DNA of 64,000 nucleotides from Semisulcospira habei. Taxonomy: Eukaryota > Mollusca > Gastropoda > Semisulcospiridae. The stretch is taken from the NCBI GenBank assembly GCA_036245525.1, contig BTPG01000001.1, positions 174,070,078-174,134,077 of the forward strand, read 5' to 3'. Below the pieces are notes generated by a model. The model ran no database searches, was not told the DNA's origin, and worked only from the letters and a program-made list of their open reading frames with translations. Made by a program: the position numbers and the translations under genes. Positions 11,516 to 21,624 of the stretch are shown here, piece after piece. How positions within the stretch are numbered: the first letter of the stretch is position 1; each line of letters begins with the position of its first letter.

Positions 11516-12490
11516 CAGTGTTAAAGTGGCTATAGGAATTGTGTGCACTGTGTTAAAGTGGCTATAGGAATTGTCATAAGAATTATGACAATAGTGATTG
11601 TAGTATGGTGGCATAAAGAAGACATTTTTCAGAGGAAATGATCTAGAGCGCTCTGAAGTATATAGTAATGTGTCGAAGACACATTCAGACTTTTGGGTAT
11701 GAGAGCGAACATTTATGAGTGTATAAATGTTGTGTACAGCGGGACCGGTACGGAGCGGAAACCCCTGGTGTATGGCCGATGAAGCTGTCCTGAGCATCAC
11801 GTACGTGACCGGAATGCGGACATCATCAAGCCTTCATCTCTCCTTCGTCCTACCATCACTGGTGCTACGAGCAGCAACGGTAGCGAAGTAAGCCACAGAT
11901 TCGTGCTACAGGACCACATGCAGTGTTCCGTCAGTGTAGCTATTGTCGCCTAGCGCCGTAATTTCACGCCTAGGAATGTTCTAAATCTGTGAGTAGTCAT
12001 TGAATAGTAATATTCAGTTCAGGAATCTCCGTCAAGTCGTCAATGTGATATTGACTGTGTCGACACTAGTATAAAGAGGAGTCGAGTGACGTCTCTCGAG
12101 AGAGACAACGACCTCTACGGTAGCGAGTGAATGTGTGAGCGCTGAAGTTGTGAATAACCTGTATGCCACTTGTTAGTTAGTTGTGCACATTGGTTTATAT
12201 GATGTGGATTGTTATTTTGTGTAGATTGGTTGATATGATGTGAATTGTGTGGTTTAATGTATGTTATGAGTGCTTGTTAATAGTTAAAGAGGGCAAAGAG
12301 ATATAACTGTGTGGCCTTTGTCCTTCGTTTGTAAGCGCGTGTGTGGTGGATGAAAGAGTATAGTGAACAGAGATAGTGCACCCACCTTTATACTGATTAT
12401 CAGAACAAACCCACGCACACACTCATTCCATTAGAATAAACGTTTATATATGTAATAATTTAATTCAGTAGCGAAAACACCGTCGTTACA
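11516..12490 (+). mobile_element. LTR-like segment, possible solo LTR
   Basis: About 975 bp with promoter-like organisation: a TATAAA-containing site near 12071, an AATAAA signal near 12437, and an end reading CGTTACA. The start is marked by a 26-bp tandem duplication (GTTAAAGTGGCTATAGGAAT at about 11519 and 11550). I found no convincing target duplication, no internal region and no primer-binding site downstream, so this could also be an unrelated promoter-bearing sequence. Confidence 0.4.
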
Positions 12491-12969
12491 CTGAACACCC
12501 CTCAGTCGGGCAATACTCCGTCCCCGGCCGGCCGGCACTTGATACCCCGCCCCCCCCCCCCCTCCTTGGTTCATCAGATCTTCAAGTTGCCTCAGACTTG
12601 GAGTTCAGTGTTTGGAGTGTTGTGACTATGCCTTAGTTATTGTACAACTTGAGCTCGCCGGTCGGGTTGTCAACCGCGACTTCGATCTCGTTGAGTCGTT
12701 CGGTAGTCAGTCGCTCGATCGTTTCACAAACGGCGACCTTGAAACCGGCCGGCACACCAGTAGTTCCGGACTGGACTAAGAGTCTCTATAGGCACTCATA
12801 CAGCCGGCCTGGCAACTCGGCGAAGGCCCCGAATCACAATCTCCCTTCCCTATGGTCTCATCTCGGTGTTAAAATGCCCGCCTTAGTCTGTCCCAGCCAT
12901 CCCCTTATTGTTCAAGCCCCTAATTAACACTACCGCCCACTTGCTGCACATTTGCCATGCACCCCCCCC

Positions 12970-13013
<44 letters not shown>

Positions 13014-13269
13014 GGCCATCAGCCGTCTCATTTTCTGGCAATGAACCGGATTCCGTACCAACCCCACACCCAAGTTCAGCCGCCAAAACTGATACGCACC
13101 TCAAATTACCAAAATCCCCATCCGCACGGCAACTCAAACTAGGCCCCCCAAAAAAGAGTCTACTGGTTAAGCCAAGGCTGGTATGAATCAAAGCACCAAA
13201 CCTGTCTCTTCTCATCTATCACTGAAGAGATTTAAAATAATAATAATAATTACGGTATTTATAATGCGC
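12491..13269. other. intergenic with poly(C)/poly(A) tract
   Basis: No gene is supported. Short C runs at about 12550 and 12960-12980 are followed by about 30 A residues (to about 13010). CCGG-rich words at 12525-12545 echo those at 3800, suggesting a shared old repeat. Confidence 0.4.
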
Positions 13270-13890
13270 TTATCTTATAACAATTATAACTCTAAATGCG
13301 CGCTCACAACTCGCGCACGCATTAGACAATGACTCACGTACCACACATACATTACGACAGCCAGCTTGGGGTGGGGAGTAGAACTGTTGAAAGAGGTGAC
13401 TTTTGAGGGCGGACTGGAAGGAGGAGAGACTGGAATGTTTCTGATGGAGAGAGAGAGAGAGAGTGGGAGAGTGTTCCATGTGGATGGACCGTAGACGGAG
13501 AAGGAGCGGGGGCCGAAAGTGCTGAGTTTGGTGCGGGGGATGTGGAGGCGGAGACGGTCGGAGGCGGAGCTGAGGGAGCGGGAAGGAGTGTAGGGGTGAA
13601 GTAAGTTAGAGAGATAGGCAGGAGCGTAGTTGTTCAGGGATTTGTAGCAGAGAGACAGAATCTTGTATTGGATGCGTTGGGGGATGGGGAGCCAGTGAAG
13701 GAGTTTGAGCAGGGGAGTGATGTAGTCGGATTTTTTCTTTCTGAGGACGAGGCGGGCAGCATTGTTCTGGACGCGCTGGCGAGTGAAAGTGGTGAATTTC
13801 AAGCAGATTCCATAGTACTGCTCCTGTACAAAAATTCCAAAGAAGGCAGAGGATTTTCAGTGTATACATAATGACGGGGTGCATTCCGCC
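13270..13890 (-). mobile_element. 3' end of a CR1/L2-like LINE
   Basis: 172 open codons (13284-13802) match the extreme C-terminus seen in CR1/L2-group LINE ORF2: RVQNNAARLVLRKKKSDYI, LHWLPIPQRIQYKILSLCY, and FGPRSFSVYGPSTWNTLP. A second frame (13270-13479) carries the last residues (FQSALKSHLFQQF), so there is a frameshift near 13430 within a GA-rich run. The RT catalytic part is absent. It is a short 5'-truncated copy. Confidence 0.78.
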
Positions 13891-13924
13891 CTATATAGAT
13901 AGGGTCATGAAAATTTGATTTTTT

Positions 13925-14225
13925 TTCTTTCACAAATGGTGTGGGAGAACGCGCATTTGTTTGTGTTTGCGTGCGTGCGTGCGTGTGTGCGTGCGTGCGC
14001 GTATCTGTGCGTGCATGTATGTGTGTGTGTGTGTGTGTGTGAATTCTGAAAGTTTGAGTGTTGGAGAGAGGAGTGTGTGTAACTTTCTGAGATCGAAAAA
14101 CTGCATAGCACAGTTACAAACAGACGCAGAAACCAACCAACTAACCAACCGACGGACCTGCAAGCAAACCAGCTAGCCAACCAACCAACAACAAACAAAC
14201 AAACGCAAAAACACACACACAAAAA
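13925..14225. repeat. GT/CA-rich repeat, forward arm
   Basis: Contains GTGCGTGC and (GT)n tracts, then GAAAGTTTGAGTGTTGGAGA, a single-copy-like core, and an (AACC)n stretch. The same order occurs in reverse complement at 15160-15490. Confidence 0.65.
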
Positions 14226-14475
14226 AAGGCCGGCGGATTAAATAATTTACTGTTGTATAAATATACCGGCTGGCGCATTTTTCAGCCAGTCCTGGTCACA
14301 AAGTTCGCTCATGAGGACGACAGGATCCTCCAGAGGATGAGAGAGGGCCACCTTCCCTTGCTAAATTCATCTTTCTCTTCTGCAGTGTCCTCCTTCCAGT
14401 CCTCGGTGTTAGCTGCCCATTGATCCTGCCGCGTCATCGTCGGCCCGCTTTGGTTTCCCTGGGGGACGCGTCAGC

Positions 14476-14742
14476 TTACCTTCTTCCTAGTTTTCTCAGG
14501 AGCTCTCGGTTTTTTTTTCGCACCTCGACTTCGCGCCTAATCTCTGACCCCGCATAGTACATGTCGGTCAGGGCGTTCAGGTTTCTTTTGATGCCGGACA
14601 GCTCCGGCAAGCGCTTGACCATAGATGACGTCATCTTGTCATCGAGGTTGTTAGTGACGGCATTCTGCGGGAGGAAGGTCTCCGATGACGCAATGATGAC
14701 GGTGACAAGGAAAAGTCGGACACAGAACTCGATTCCAGCCAT
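14476..14742 (-). CDS. ELH/CDCH-like amidated neuropeptide precursor (probable exon)
   Basis: 88 codons. Residues 1-22 form a typical signal peptide (MAGIEFCVRLFLVTVIIASS), so the product would enter the secretory pathway. A dibasic KR after residue 51 would release a C-terminal peptide beginning NLNALTDMYY and ending RKLGRR, where Gly-Arg-Arg is a standard cleavage and amidation signal. Spacing of the A-L-T-D-M core, the following I-R-R and the basic, Leu-rich tail match the molluscan egg-laying hormone/caudodorsal cell hormone family (family knowledge; no search was run). The ATG follows a pyrimidine-rich tract and CAG, a good splice acceptor. The final codons contain AAG|GTAAGC, a good splice donor, so the stop at 14476-14478 may lie in an intron. 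The usual ELH precursor is longer, with several peptides. Confidence 0.6.
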   Translation of the reverse strand: MAGIEFCVRLFLVTVIIASSETFLPQNAVTNNLDDKMTSSMVKRLPELSGIKRNLNALTDMYYAGSEIRREVEVRKKNRELLRKLGRR

Positions 14743-14762
14743 TCTGTAACATAGGAAGAAAA
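14743..14762 (-). promoter_or_regulatory. splice-acceptor-like site before the ELH-like ATG
   Basis: On the minus strand TTTTCTTCCTATGTTACAG lies directly before AATGGCTGG. A pyrimidine-rich tract ending in CAG one base before the start codon suggests a 5'-UTR intron. Confidence 0.45.
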
Positions 14763-15159
14763 CGATGTCGTATGAAGTTTGAACGATAGTGATTATAGTA
14801 CAATGTGTGTTGGTCTACGATTTTGGACCTTACGGCTGAAAGCGGCCAGAACACCAGCAGATAGACCAGAATACACTTATGTTATGCTCACACAGTAACG
14901 TTAAAATTATGATAACACAGCTCGAAAATGAAAAAGACAAGAGACAACAATTATACAGAAAGAAAACAGATGAAATAGTCTGAATGAACTCCAAGATGAA
15001 AAACTTATGTCTGGACCCTCGGTTTCCGTTGACTCATTCCAGACGTGCTGCATACGGATACGCGGCGAACCTTTTCCCCTGAGGCACAGCTCATCCAAAA
15101 TGTGATTTGTGCTGGTATGTGATTTTGGACCAAAATCACAGACAAGCACACGTATTTAA
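14763..15159. other. presumed intron or upstream DNA of the ELH-like gene
   Basis: No coding signal. It holds short hairpin-type words of family P4 (GATTTTGGACCTTACGG at 14821) and of P2 (15029-15070). Confidence 0.35.
15029..15070. repeat. hairpin repeat family P2, partial copy
   Basis: GTTGACTCATTCCAGACGTG followed by CATACGGATACGCGGCG, one arm of the P2 repeat that is complete at 16188-16437. Confidence 0.5.
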
Positions 15160-15432
15160 CCACAAATGTGGATGCCGCCAACACCCTGGAAGCATGAAAA
15201 GTCTATAGTCACAACGTGTGTATGTTCGCTGTCTGTTTGCTGGTTGCGTGATTGTTTGTTTGTTTTTGTGTGTGTTTTTACGTTTATTTGTTTGTTGTTG
15301 GTTGGTTGGCTGGCTGGTTGGCTGGCTGGCTGGTCGGTCGGCTGGTTGGTTTCTGTGTCTGTAACTGTGCTATGCATTTTTTCGATGTCAGAGAAAGTTA
15401 CACACACCCCTCTCTCCAACATCAAACTTTCA

Positions 15433-15469
<37 letters not shown>

Positions 15470-15490
15470 CGCGCGCGCGCGCGAGCGTCC
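15160..15490. repeat. GT/CA-rich repeat, reverse arm
   Basis: Reverse-complement counterpart of 13925-14225: a (TTGG/CTGG)n stretch, the GTAACTGTGCTATGCA core, CTCTCTCCAACATCAAACTT, then (CA)n and (GC)n. The two arms flank the ELH-like gene. Confidence 0.65.
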
Positions 15491-16012
15491 GAACTTAACA
15501 AAATTCACGAGAACAGGAGGCTGAAAATTAGTCTTAAACGTACAAGGTTATAATCCCTTCAATGCCTTTTTACGCGATAGCAGATTGCAAGCTTGAAAAC
15601 CGTTCTGCTTATGGAACAGAGCCAACAAGAGTCATCAGATCCTCATGAGGCTCTACGCCTCTGGCATTTGAGTGTTGTTTATCGTGTTCCGGCAAGACAG
15701 GGGTTCAAGCACGATTAACACTTATTTGTGGCGACATTGATCACTTCTCGCCGTGAGATAAATCAAGCTGTGCTAATAACTGCCAGTGGCCATCACCGAC
15801 TGTCCGCCAAATAACACTTCATTTTCTGTTTGTTTTGATTTAATTGTTTGTTTGTTGAGATGTGCGCACACGAACGAGACCAGCAAGAGGCATAGATCCT
15901 CATGAGCCCCTCTTCCACTGATGGGTTCTTGAGGATTACGGACTCTTGCAGTGGTTGTGTTTGATGGACTCGACAGTTAACTCATTCAGTCCCGACACAC
16001 CCCAGCAAGATA
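15491..16012. other. intergenic, nothing recognised
   Basis: No reading frame or repeat beyond the CCTCATGAG words at about 15637 and 15898. Confidence 0.4.
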
Positions 16013-16109
16013 TGGATCGACCATGATGTTCAAGGTTGGTGCCAGAAAAGCTTGGCGCCTACAGGTGCTAAGCTATTCTGGCACCACCCTTGAACTATCA
16101 TGGTAGATC
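16013..16109. repeat. hairpin repeat family P1, complete copy
   Basis: The left arm reads from GGATCGACCATGATGTTCAA to AGCTTGGCGCC; the right arm reads back from GTGCTAAGCTATTCTGGCAC to CTATCATGGTAGATCAT. Arms of about 45 bp are separated by only a few bases, so the single strand would fold into a long hairpin. Confidence 0.75.
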
Positions 16110-16187
16110 ATCTGTCTCCTGCAATGTACTGCAGTCCTCAGAGGACAACTCGAAAACGTGGGTATTTCGTACCTTTGACCCCAATAG

Positions 16188-16437
16188 GTTAACTCATTCG
16201 AGACGTGCCGCCTCCGGATACGCGGCATGGTATGGTATGGTATGGTGTCTCCGAGGCGCACATATCCATCTATTTAAAGATGCTCAAGGCGCCGTAGGGA
16301 TGGAAACTCGAGCTTTGAAAGCCTGCTGTTACTAAGAGCTACTTTATGTGCAAACCTCCACCCTACTATTAACTTCGGTGCATGCGATATATTTCTGTTT
16401 CCATACGCCGGAGGCGGCACGTCTCGAATGAGTTAAA
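16188..16437. repeat. hairpin repeat family P2, complete copy
   Basis: Inverted termini TTAACTCATTCGAGACGTGC (from 16190) and CACGTCTCGAATGAGTTAA (to 16435) enclose about 180 bp that include a (CATGG/TATGG)n run. A MITE-like non-autonomous element. Other copies lie at 15029, 18498 and 19571. Confidence 0.7.
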
Positions 16438-16925
16438 GCAGTTAACCCTAAAATCTTGACAATCTAATAATTGAAATAATGGAAACATCAAACAATAAAA
16501 TACAAGACATGTCTAAAGCTTTTTAAACTCACTTAAATTACCGTTCAGTTTTAGCACCGTCCGCATTTTCATGTCTGAAAGATTTAATAGGGCTTAACCT
16601 TTACAAACCTCTCTCACTAAAACAAAAATTGTGATAAAACAGTATAATTCATGCATTTGAGGGCTTTGATGACGACTTTTTCTCAAACCCGACTAACCCT
16701 TCGGGGTCTCGGTAACACTTTGATCTCCGCGATTCCTGTAGAAATCATCGCGACCAGAAGCGCTACCGACAGCCAAAGGACTAAGACAACCGCGAAAAAT
16801 CTTGTGGGCTACATCGGTGACTGCCGGTAAGCCTGCCGTTGCCCATATATGGTTAACTCCTTAAGCCCTGAGGACGAAATTATCAATTTTGTGTAGATAT
16901 CCTTTGAGGTCAATATCACAGTTCT
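16438..16925. other. intergenic, nothing recognised
   Basis: AT-rich, no coding signal. Confidence 0.4.
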
Positions 16926-16999
16926 GGAGACTGATCGACCATGACATTTCAAGGCGCCAAGCTATTCTGACACCAACCTTGAAATATCATGGTCGACCC
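16926..16999. repeat. hairpin repeat family P1, loop-deleted copy
   Basis: The left arm is shortened (TGATCGACCATGACATTTCAA) and passes straight into the right arm GGCGCCAAGCTATTCTGACA ... ATCATGGTCGACC. Confidence 0.7.
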
Positions 17000-17228
17000 A
17001 CATCCTGTCGTAGTCTTTCAGGGCTTTATGGGTTAAAGTTAATGTTGACACAATATCTCCAACATTTGAAAATGTTGCTCTCAGAGCTTAATGAGTTAAT
17101 TGTCTGACAAGAACACCCAACACAATGATGTAGGCACGAGCATCGGCTTTACTGGCCTTCTTTATGAAAAACCCCTGACATTTCGTGTCTGTTCAGGGCT
17201 ATGTTACCATTTGCACGATCAAAACAAA

Positions 17229-17302
17229 TTGACGAGCAAAGTAAATGCGACATTTTTTGAAAAAAACCCACTCCAAATGTCGCGTTTATTTTGCTCGTCA
17301 GT
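17229..17302. repeat. hairpin repeat family P3, copy 1
   Basis: TTGACGAGCAAAGTAAATGC returns as GCGTTTATTTTGCTCGTCAG. An imperfect palindrome of about 74 bp, related to the perfect copy at 17945. Confidence 0.7.
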
Positions 17303-17415
17303 ATAGAATTTGCACGATAAATATAGATTGAAAATGACATGTACGTTTATGTCGACACTGAAATTATAACCCCCCCCCCCCCCCCTTTTGCACTTTGTGT
17401 CCAAGGCAATGTGTG

Positions 17416-17478
17416 CTAGCCTGTGATTTTGGACCTTACGGAATAAAGCCGTAAAGTCCAAAATCGCAGACCAGCACA
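17416..17478. repeat. hairpin repeat family P4
   Basis: CTGTGATTTTGGACCTTACG and CGTAAAGTCCAAAATCGCAG form opposite arms around GAATAAAGC. Related half-copies occur at 14812-14838 and 15117-15150. Confidence 0.65.
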
Positions 17479-17944
17479 CTGCCACACACTGGGATTTGGA
17501 CCGGCAAATCTGTACTGTTACAGCACACACGCGGTTCTTAATTTGCGCTGAAAAGACACGAGCTCGCGAATGTTCGGATTACGGATAACACGCGGCCTCC
17601 TTAAGGCTTCGTGATCAAGTCGGTCCACGTACTTAGATCGTGCATGGAGGAAATGTAAAGTATGGTGGCACACACTTTTTTCCCCCACGAACGTTAATCC
17701 CTCACCTGCCACTGGAAGCAAACTAATTTTTATTTCTTGAAGCTTCTTCATGCAACCAATAAAACAACTCCGCACAACCGTCAAAGCAGTGCCAAACTGG
17801 TAACAGCAAGAGGCACAGATCCGCCGCATAAGCCCCTGCGACTGCGTCTTGCAGATGGGTGATATTAAATTTTCCTCTGTGTCATCAGCGAAGGGGTTGA
17901 AAAAGTGCTACCATACTTTATTTGCTACTGAAACATGAACTATA
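17479..17944. other. intergenic, nothing recognised
   Basis: A 103-codon open frame at 17518-17829 (minus) has no recognisable feature and is treated as chance. Confidence 0.35.
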
Positions 17945-18019
17945 CTGACGAGCAAAAGAAATGCGACACTTTAGTGTTTCCGATGATTCCAAAAGTGTCG
18001 CATTTCTTTTGCTCGTCAG
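17945..18019. repeat. hairpin repeat family P3, perfect 28-bp arms
   Basis: CTGACGAGCAAAAGAAATGC GACACTTT is matched exactly in reverse complement after a loop of about 19 bases. TA lies just outside the left arm and within two bases of the right arm, compatible with a Tc1/mariner-type MITE, but this is not proven. Confidence 0.8.
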
Positions 18020-18875
18020 CATACATTTCTGAACCACAGTAGCCTGAGGGCGCGGCCCTACAATCATTCTCACCGAAAAGAGAGGGGTACACTAAGGTCA
18101 AATTGACAATAAGTTTTGCTGACTCGGAATATTAGTTTTAGTTTCTTCAGAAAAGTTTGACAGCATCGCGCTGTCTTCATCAGGCTGCTGATGTTGAAAA
18201 TTTTGGAAGTAAGTGAGCTTAGATTCTGTGTCAGTACACTGTTTGTCATGTCACGTCCAGACGGGACCTGGGAGCATCTGTTCTCTTAAGGTCAATGCCT
18301 AATCAGTGTGTATCGATAAATATTACCAGACCCAGCTTATAAGGCGGAAGGAGTTAATTGTGTGATCCAGAGACCAGGACGGGCTTGTTCCATAGCATGT
18401 CCGTTCAACAGTCCTGGTAAATCAAAGTGCCACAGTTGCAGTGCGCCTGAATTGATCAGTGTTCAGGTCGTACTCCATAGGAAATAGATTTCCCTGTCCC
18501 CTATAAACCCGCGTATCCGAGGCGGCACGTCTCAAATGAGTAAAAGGTTTTGTTTCATATGGGGGATATGCCCCAGGACAAATTCCTCATGTATTTATTT
18601 ATTCATTAAATTCATTTATTCGGGCATTAGTTCGTTCGTTCATTCCTTCATTGATTCATTCAATCATTGATTCTTTAATTATTTTTAGTTTGTTTATTTG
18701 TTGTTGTTTCTTTTCATTCTCTCTTTTTGCTTTATTTTAGACAAGATTTGAGTCTTTGTAGACTATTCAAAGTTTATTATTTCATTACCTTCTAAAGTTC
18801 TGTACAACTGTACCCTAATTAAAGACTTGTGTGACATTTTATCCAGAAATATTGTTGCCCCAAATTCTGTCCAGT
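18020..18875. other. intergenic with ATTC-rich low complexity
   Basis: 18590-18700 is a degenerate ATTC/ATTT run. A partial P2 arm lies at 18498-18540. No gene seen. Confidence 0.4.
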
Positions 18876-18964
18876 TTTAGAAGCCATCTTGTTTTTAGAA
18901 GCCATCTTGTTTTTAGAAGCCATCTTGTTTTTAGAAGCCATCTTGTTTTTAGAAGCCATCTTGT
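18876..18964. repeat. 18-bp tandem repeat, five units
   Basis: Five head-to-tail copies of AGAAGCCATCTTGTTTTT, nearly identical. Confidence 0.9.
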
Positions 18965-19410
18965 AGTATGACTGGCCAGACTTTTACCCCTCTCGCCCGG
19001 AGATGGCCTTAGTCGCCCACTTTGCGTTAAACTCTAATAATAACGAACTTACCTGGGATGCGTAAGGCTGCTTTAAACCAAGGATACTATATAACGGGAC
19101 AGGAAACGGCCTCTTTGTGATACCAAACATGTGTGTCAAGGGCCCTCTGACTATGTTTGGGCCAGCCGGGTGCGCGATGATACGATACGATAATTTCCTA
19201 TTTATGTCCCCTTTGCACATGTAATGAAAGCAAGTTTTATTGGAAATAATATTTTTTTAAACTTAATTTTCGATTTAAAAAAAAAAGAAGGGGGGAAAAA
19301 AAAGGGTGTGCTGTTTACTCTTATTTTAGAAATTATGTAGCAAACTTATTTTATTTAATATACATGTATATGCTAAGCTCATCAGGGCCGCACGACCCAA
19401 AGCTGCAAGT
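18965..19410. other. intergenic, nothing recognised
   Basis: A 78-codon open frame (18984-19220, minus) is not supported by any motif. Confidence 0.35.
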
Positions 19411-19500
19411 CGCGGCCGGCACTAAGGCCTCCGCCAAGAGGCGGGCCTCTTTCGCGGCCAGCACTAAGGCCTCCGCCAAGTGGCCTCTTTCGCGGCCATG
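19411..19500. repeat. tandem duplication, GC-rich 45-bp unit
   Basis: GCGGCC(G/A)GCACTAAGGCC followed by TCCGCCAAG...CCTCTTTC occurs twice in a row. Confidence 0.7.
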
Positions 19501-19570
19501 CCTATGTATTTACGCCATCACCGTCGGTCCTATTTAAAAAAAGGACAACTTTAATTTTATTGAATCAGTC

Positions 19571-19628
19571 AGTTAACTCATTCGAGACGTGTCGCGTATC
19601 GGGAGGCGGCACGTCTCGAATGAGTTAA
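19571..19628. repeat. hairpin repeat family P2, short copy
   Basis: GTTAACTCATTCGAGACGTG and CACGTCTCGAATGAGTTAAA directly oppose each other across GTCGCGTATCGGGAGGCGG. Confidence 0.75.
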
Positions 19629-20041
19629 AACAAGGTTTAAAATTTCAGGACCACATTGAAAAAATAATAGCCCGGGTGCGCGGTGATGCACAACATCGCC
19701 TACCCACCTAGTTATGCAACCCGCGAGTTACGATAAACCAGTTAGCGAAGTAGTGCGCATGCTCCAAAGGACGCATCCGGTTTTCGTTTATACTGGCAAC
19801 GCAATTTATATTTAGAAAGATCGGTGTCTGTTTTATTATCATCCTTCCGAATCCCTGTATGTGGCTTGATTCTATTAATTAACTGTGTACTATATATTTA
19901 GTGTCCTTTTAACGTTTCTTTTCTCGTGGCATTTATAGCTTAGTGTAACACCGGATCGGCACTTACCTCAGGACAGTCTCAGTACTATGCCGCGCAGATG
20001 TGCATATAAAATCTGCTCCGCTGCTACTTTTCATTTATAGA
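19629..20041. other. intergenic, nothing recognised
   Basis: No coding signal or repeat recognised. Confidence 0.4.
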
Positions 20042-20400
20042 TGCTAACCAAAGAATAAGAGTCATGAACTAATCTGCCTGAGGCCAATTAAAAACTAAAC
20101 GGTTTGGTGTGAAGAGACATTACCATTATGTGTTAAAATAATGCAACCCTGAAACAAGGTGCTAACCAAAAAGAAAAGTGCCATGAACTAATCTGCCCTG
20201 AGGACAATCAAGAACTATACGGTTTGGTGTGAAGAGACAGTCACATTACCATTATGTGTTAAAATAATGCAGCCCTGAAACAAGGTGCTAACCAAAAAGG
20301 TTAGTGTCATGAAAGATTAGTATCTGCCCTGAGGCTAATCAAGAACTAAACGGTTTGGTGTGAAGAGACATTACCATATGTATTAAAATAATGCAGCTTG
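20042..20400. repeat. 120-bp tandem repeat, three units (one orientation)
   Basis: Three units of about 120 bp containing GCTAACCAAA, CATGAACTAATCTGCC and ACGGTTTGGTGTGAAGAGAC. They are the reverse complement of the units at 20572-21624. Confidence 0.88.
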
Positions 20401-20571
20401 CACTGTGGTGTTCTTAATATGATTATTTTTTTTACGTGCTTTAGTTAAATAATTTGTTGCAATGTTTTTAAAGACAGTTATTCAGCCGCACACTTCTTAT
20501 TCGCCCATGCTGATAATCTAAGAATGATGAAAGGATGATTTGAAATATGAAGTAGCTCTATTTTCAGAGTT

Positions 20572-21624
20572 CACACCTTGTTTCAGGGCTGCACTATTTT
20601 AACACATAATGGTAATGTCTCTTCACACCAAACCGTTTAGTTCTTGATCATCCTTAGGGCAGATTAGTTCATGACACTAACCCTTTTGGTTAGCACCTTG
20701 TTTCAGGGTTGCATTATTTTAACACATAATGGTAATGTCTCTTTACACCAAACCGTATAGTTCTTGATTGGCCTCAGGGCAGATTAGTTCATGACACTTT
20801 TCTGTTGGGTTGCACCTTGTTTCAGGGCTGCGTTATTTTAACACATAATGTTAATTTCTCTTCACACCAAACCGTTTACTTCTTGATTGGCCGCAGGGCA
20901 GATTAGTTCATGACACTTTTTATGTTGATTAGCAGATTGTTTCAGGGCTACATTATTTTAACACATAATGGAAATGTTTCTGCACAGCTAAGCGTTTAGT
21001 TATTGATTGGCCCCAGGGCAGATTAGTTCATGACACTTACCCTGTTGGTTAGCACCTTGTTTCAGGGCTGCATTATTTTAACACATAATGGTAATGCCTC
21101 TTCAAACCAAACCGTTTAGTTCTTGATTGGCCTCAGGGCAGATTAGTTCATGACACTTATTCTGTTAGTTAGCACCTTGTTTCAGGGCTGCATTATTTTA
21201 ACACATAATGGAAATGTTTCTGCACAGCTAAGCGTTTAGTTATTGATTGGCCCCAGGGCAGATTAGTTCATGACACTTACCCTGTTGGTTAGCACCTTGT
21301 TTCAGGGCTGCATTATTTTAACACATAATGGTAATGCCTCTTCAAACCAAACCGTTTAGTTCTTGATTGGCCTCAGGGCAGATTAGTTCATGACACTTAT
21401 TCTGTTAGTTAGCACCTTGTTTCAGGGCTGCATTATTTTAACACATAATGGTAATGTCTCTTCACAACAAACCGTTTAGTTGTTGATTGGCCTCAGGGCA
21501 GATTAGTTCATGACACTAACCCTTTAGGTTAGCAACTTGTTTCAGGGCTGCATTATTTTAACACATAATGTTAATTTCTCTTCACACCAAATCGTTTAGT
21601 TCTTGACTGGCCTCAGGGCAGATT
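20572..21624. repeat. 120-bp tandem repeat, about nine units (opposite orientation)
   Basis: Each unit runs from ACCTTGTTTCAGGGCTGCAT through ACACATAATGGTAATGTC and CCAAACCGTTTAGTTCTTGA to GGTTAGC. Within the array 20941-21180 and 21181-21420 are almost identical 240-bp dimers, showing recent duplication of a two-unit block. Together with 20042-20400 and the spacer at 20401-20571 the structure resembles a foldback transposon. Confidence 0.9.

Noticed and set aside
18876..18964. Possible CRISPR-like array
   Set aside because: The 18-bp units are head to tail with no spacers; plain tandem repeat in a eukaryotic genome.
20042..21624. Possible tandem RNA gene cluster
   Set aside because: No tRNA, 5S or snRNA signature in the 120-bp unit; arrangement in opposed arrays fits a foldback element better.
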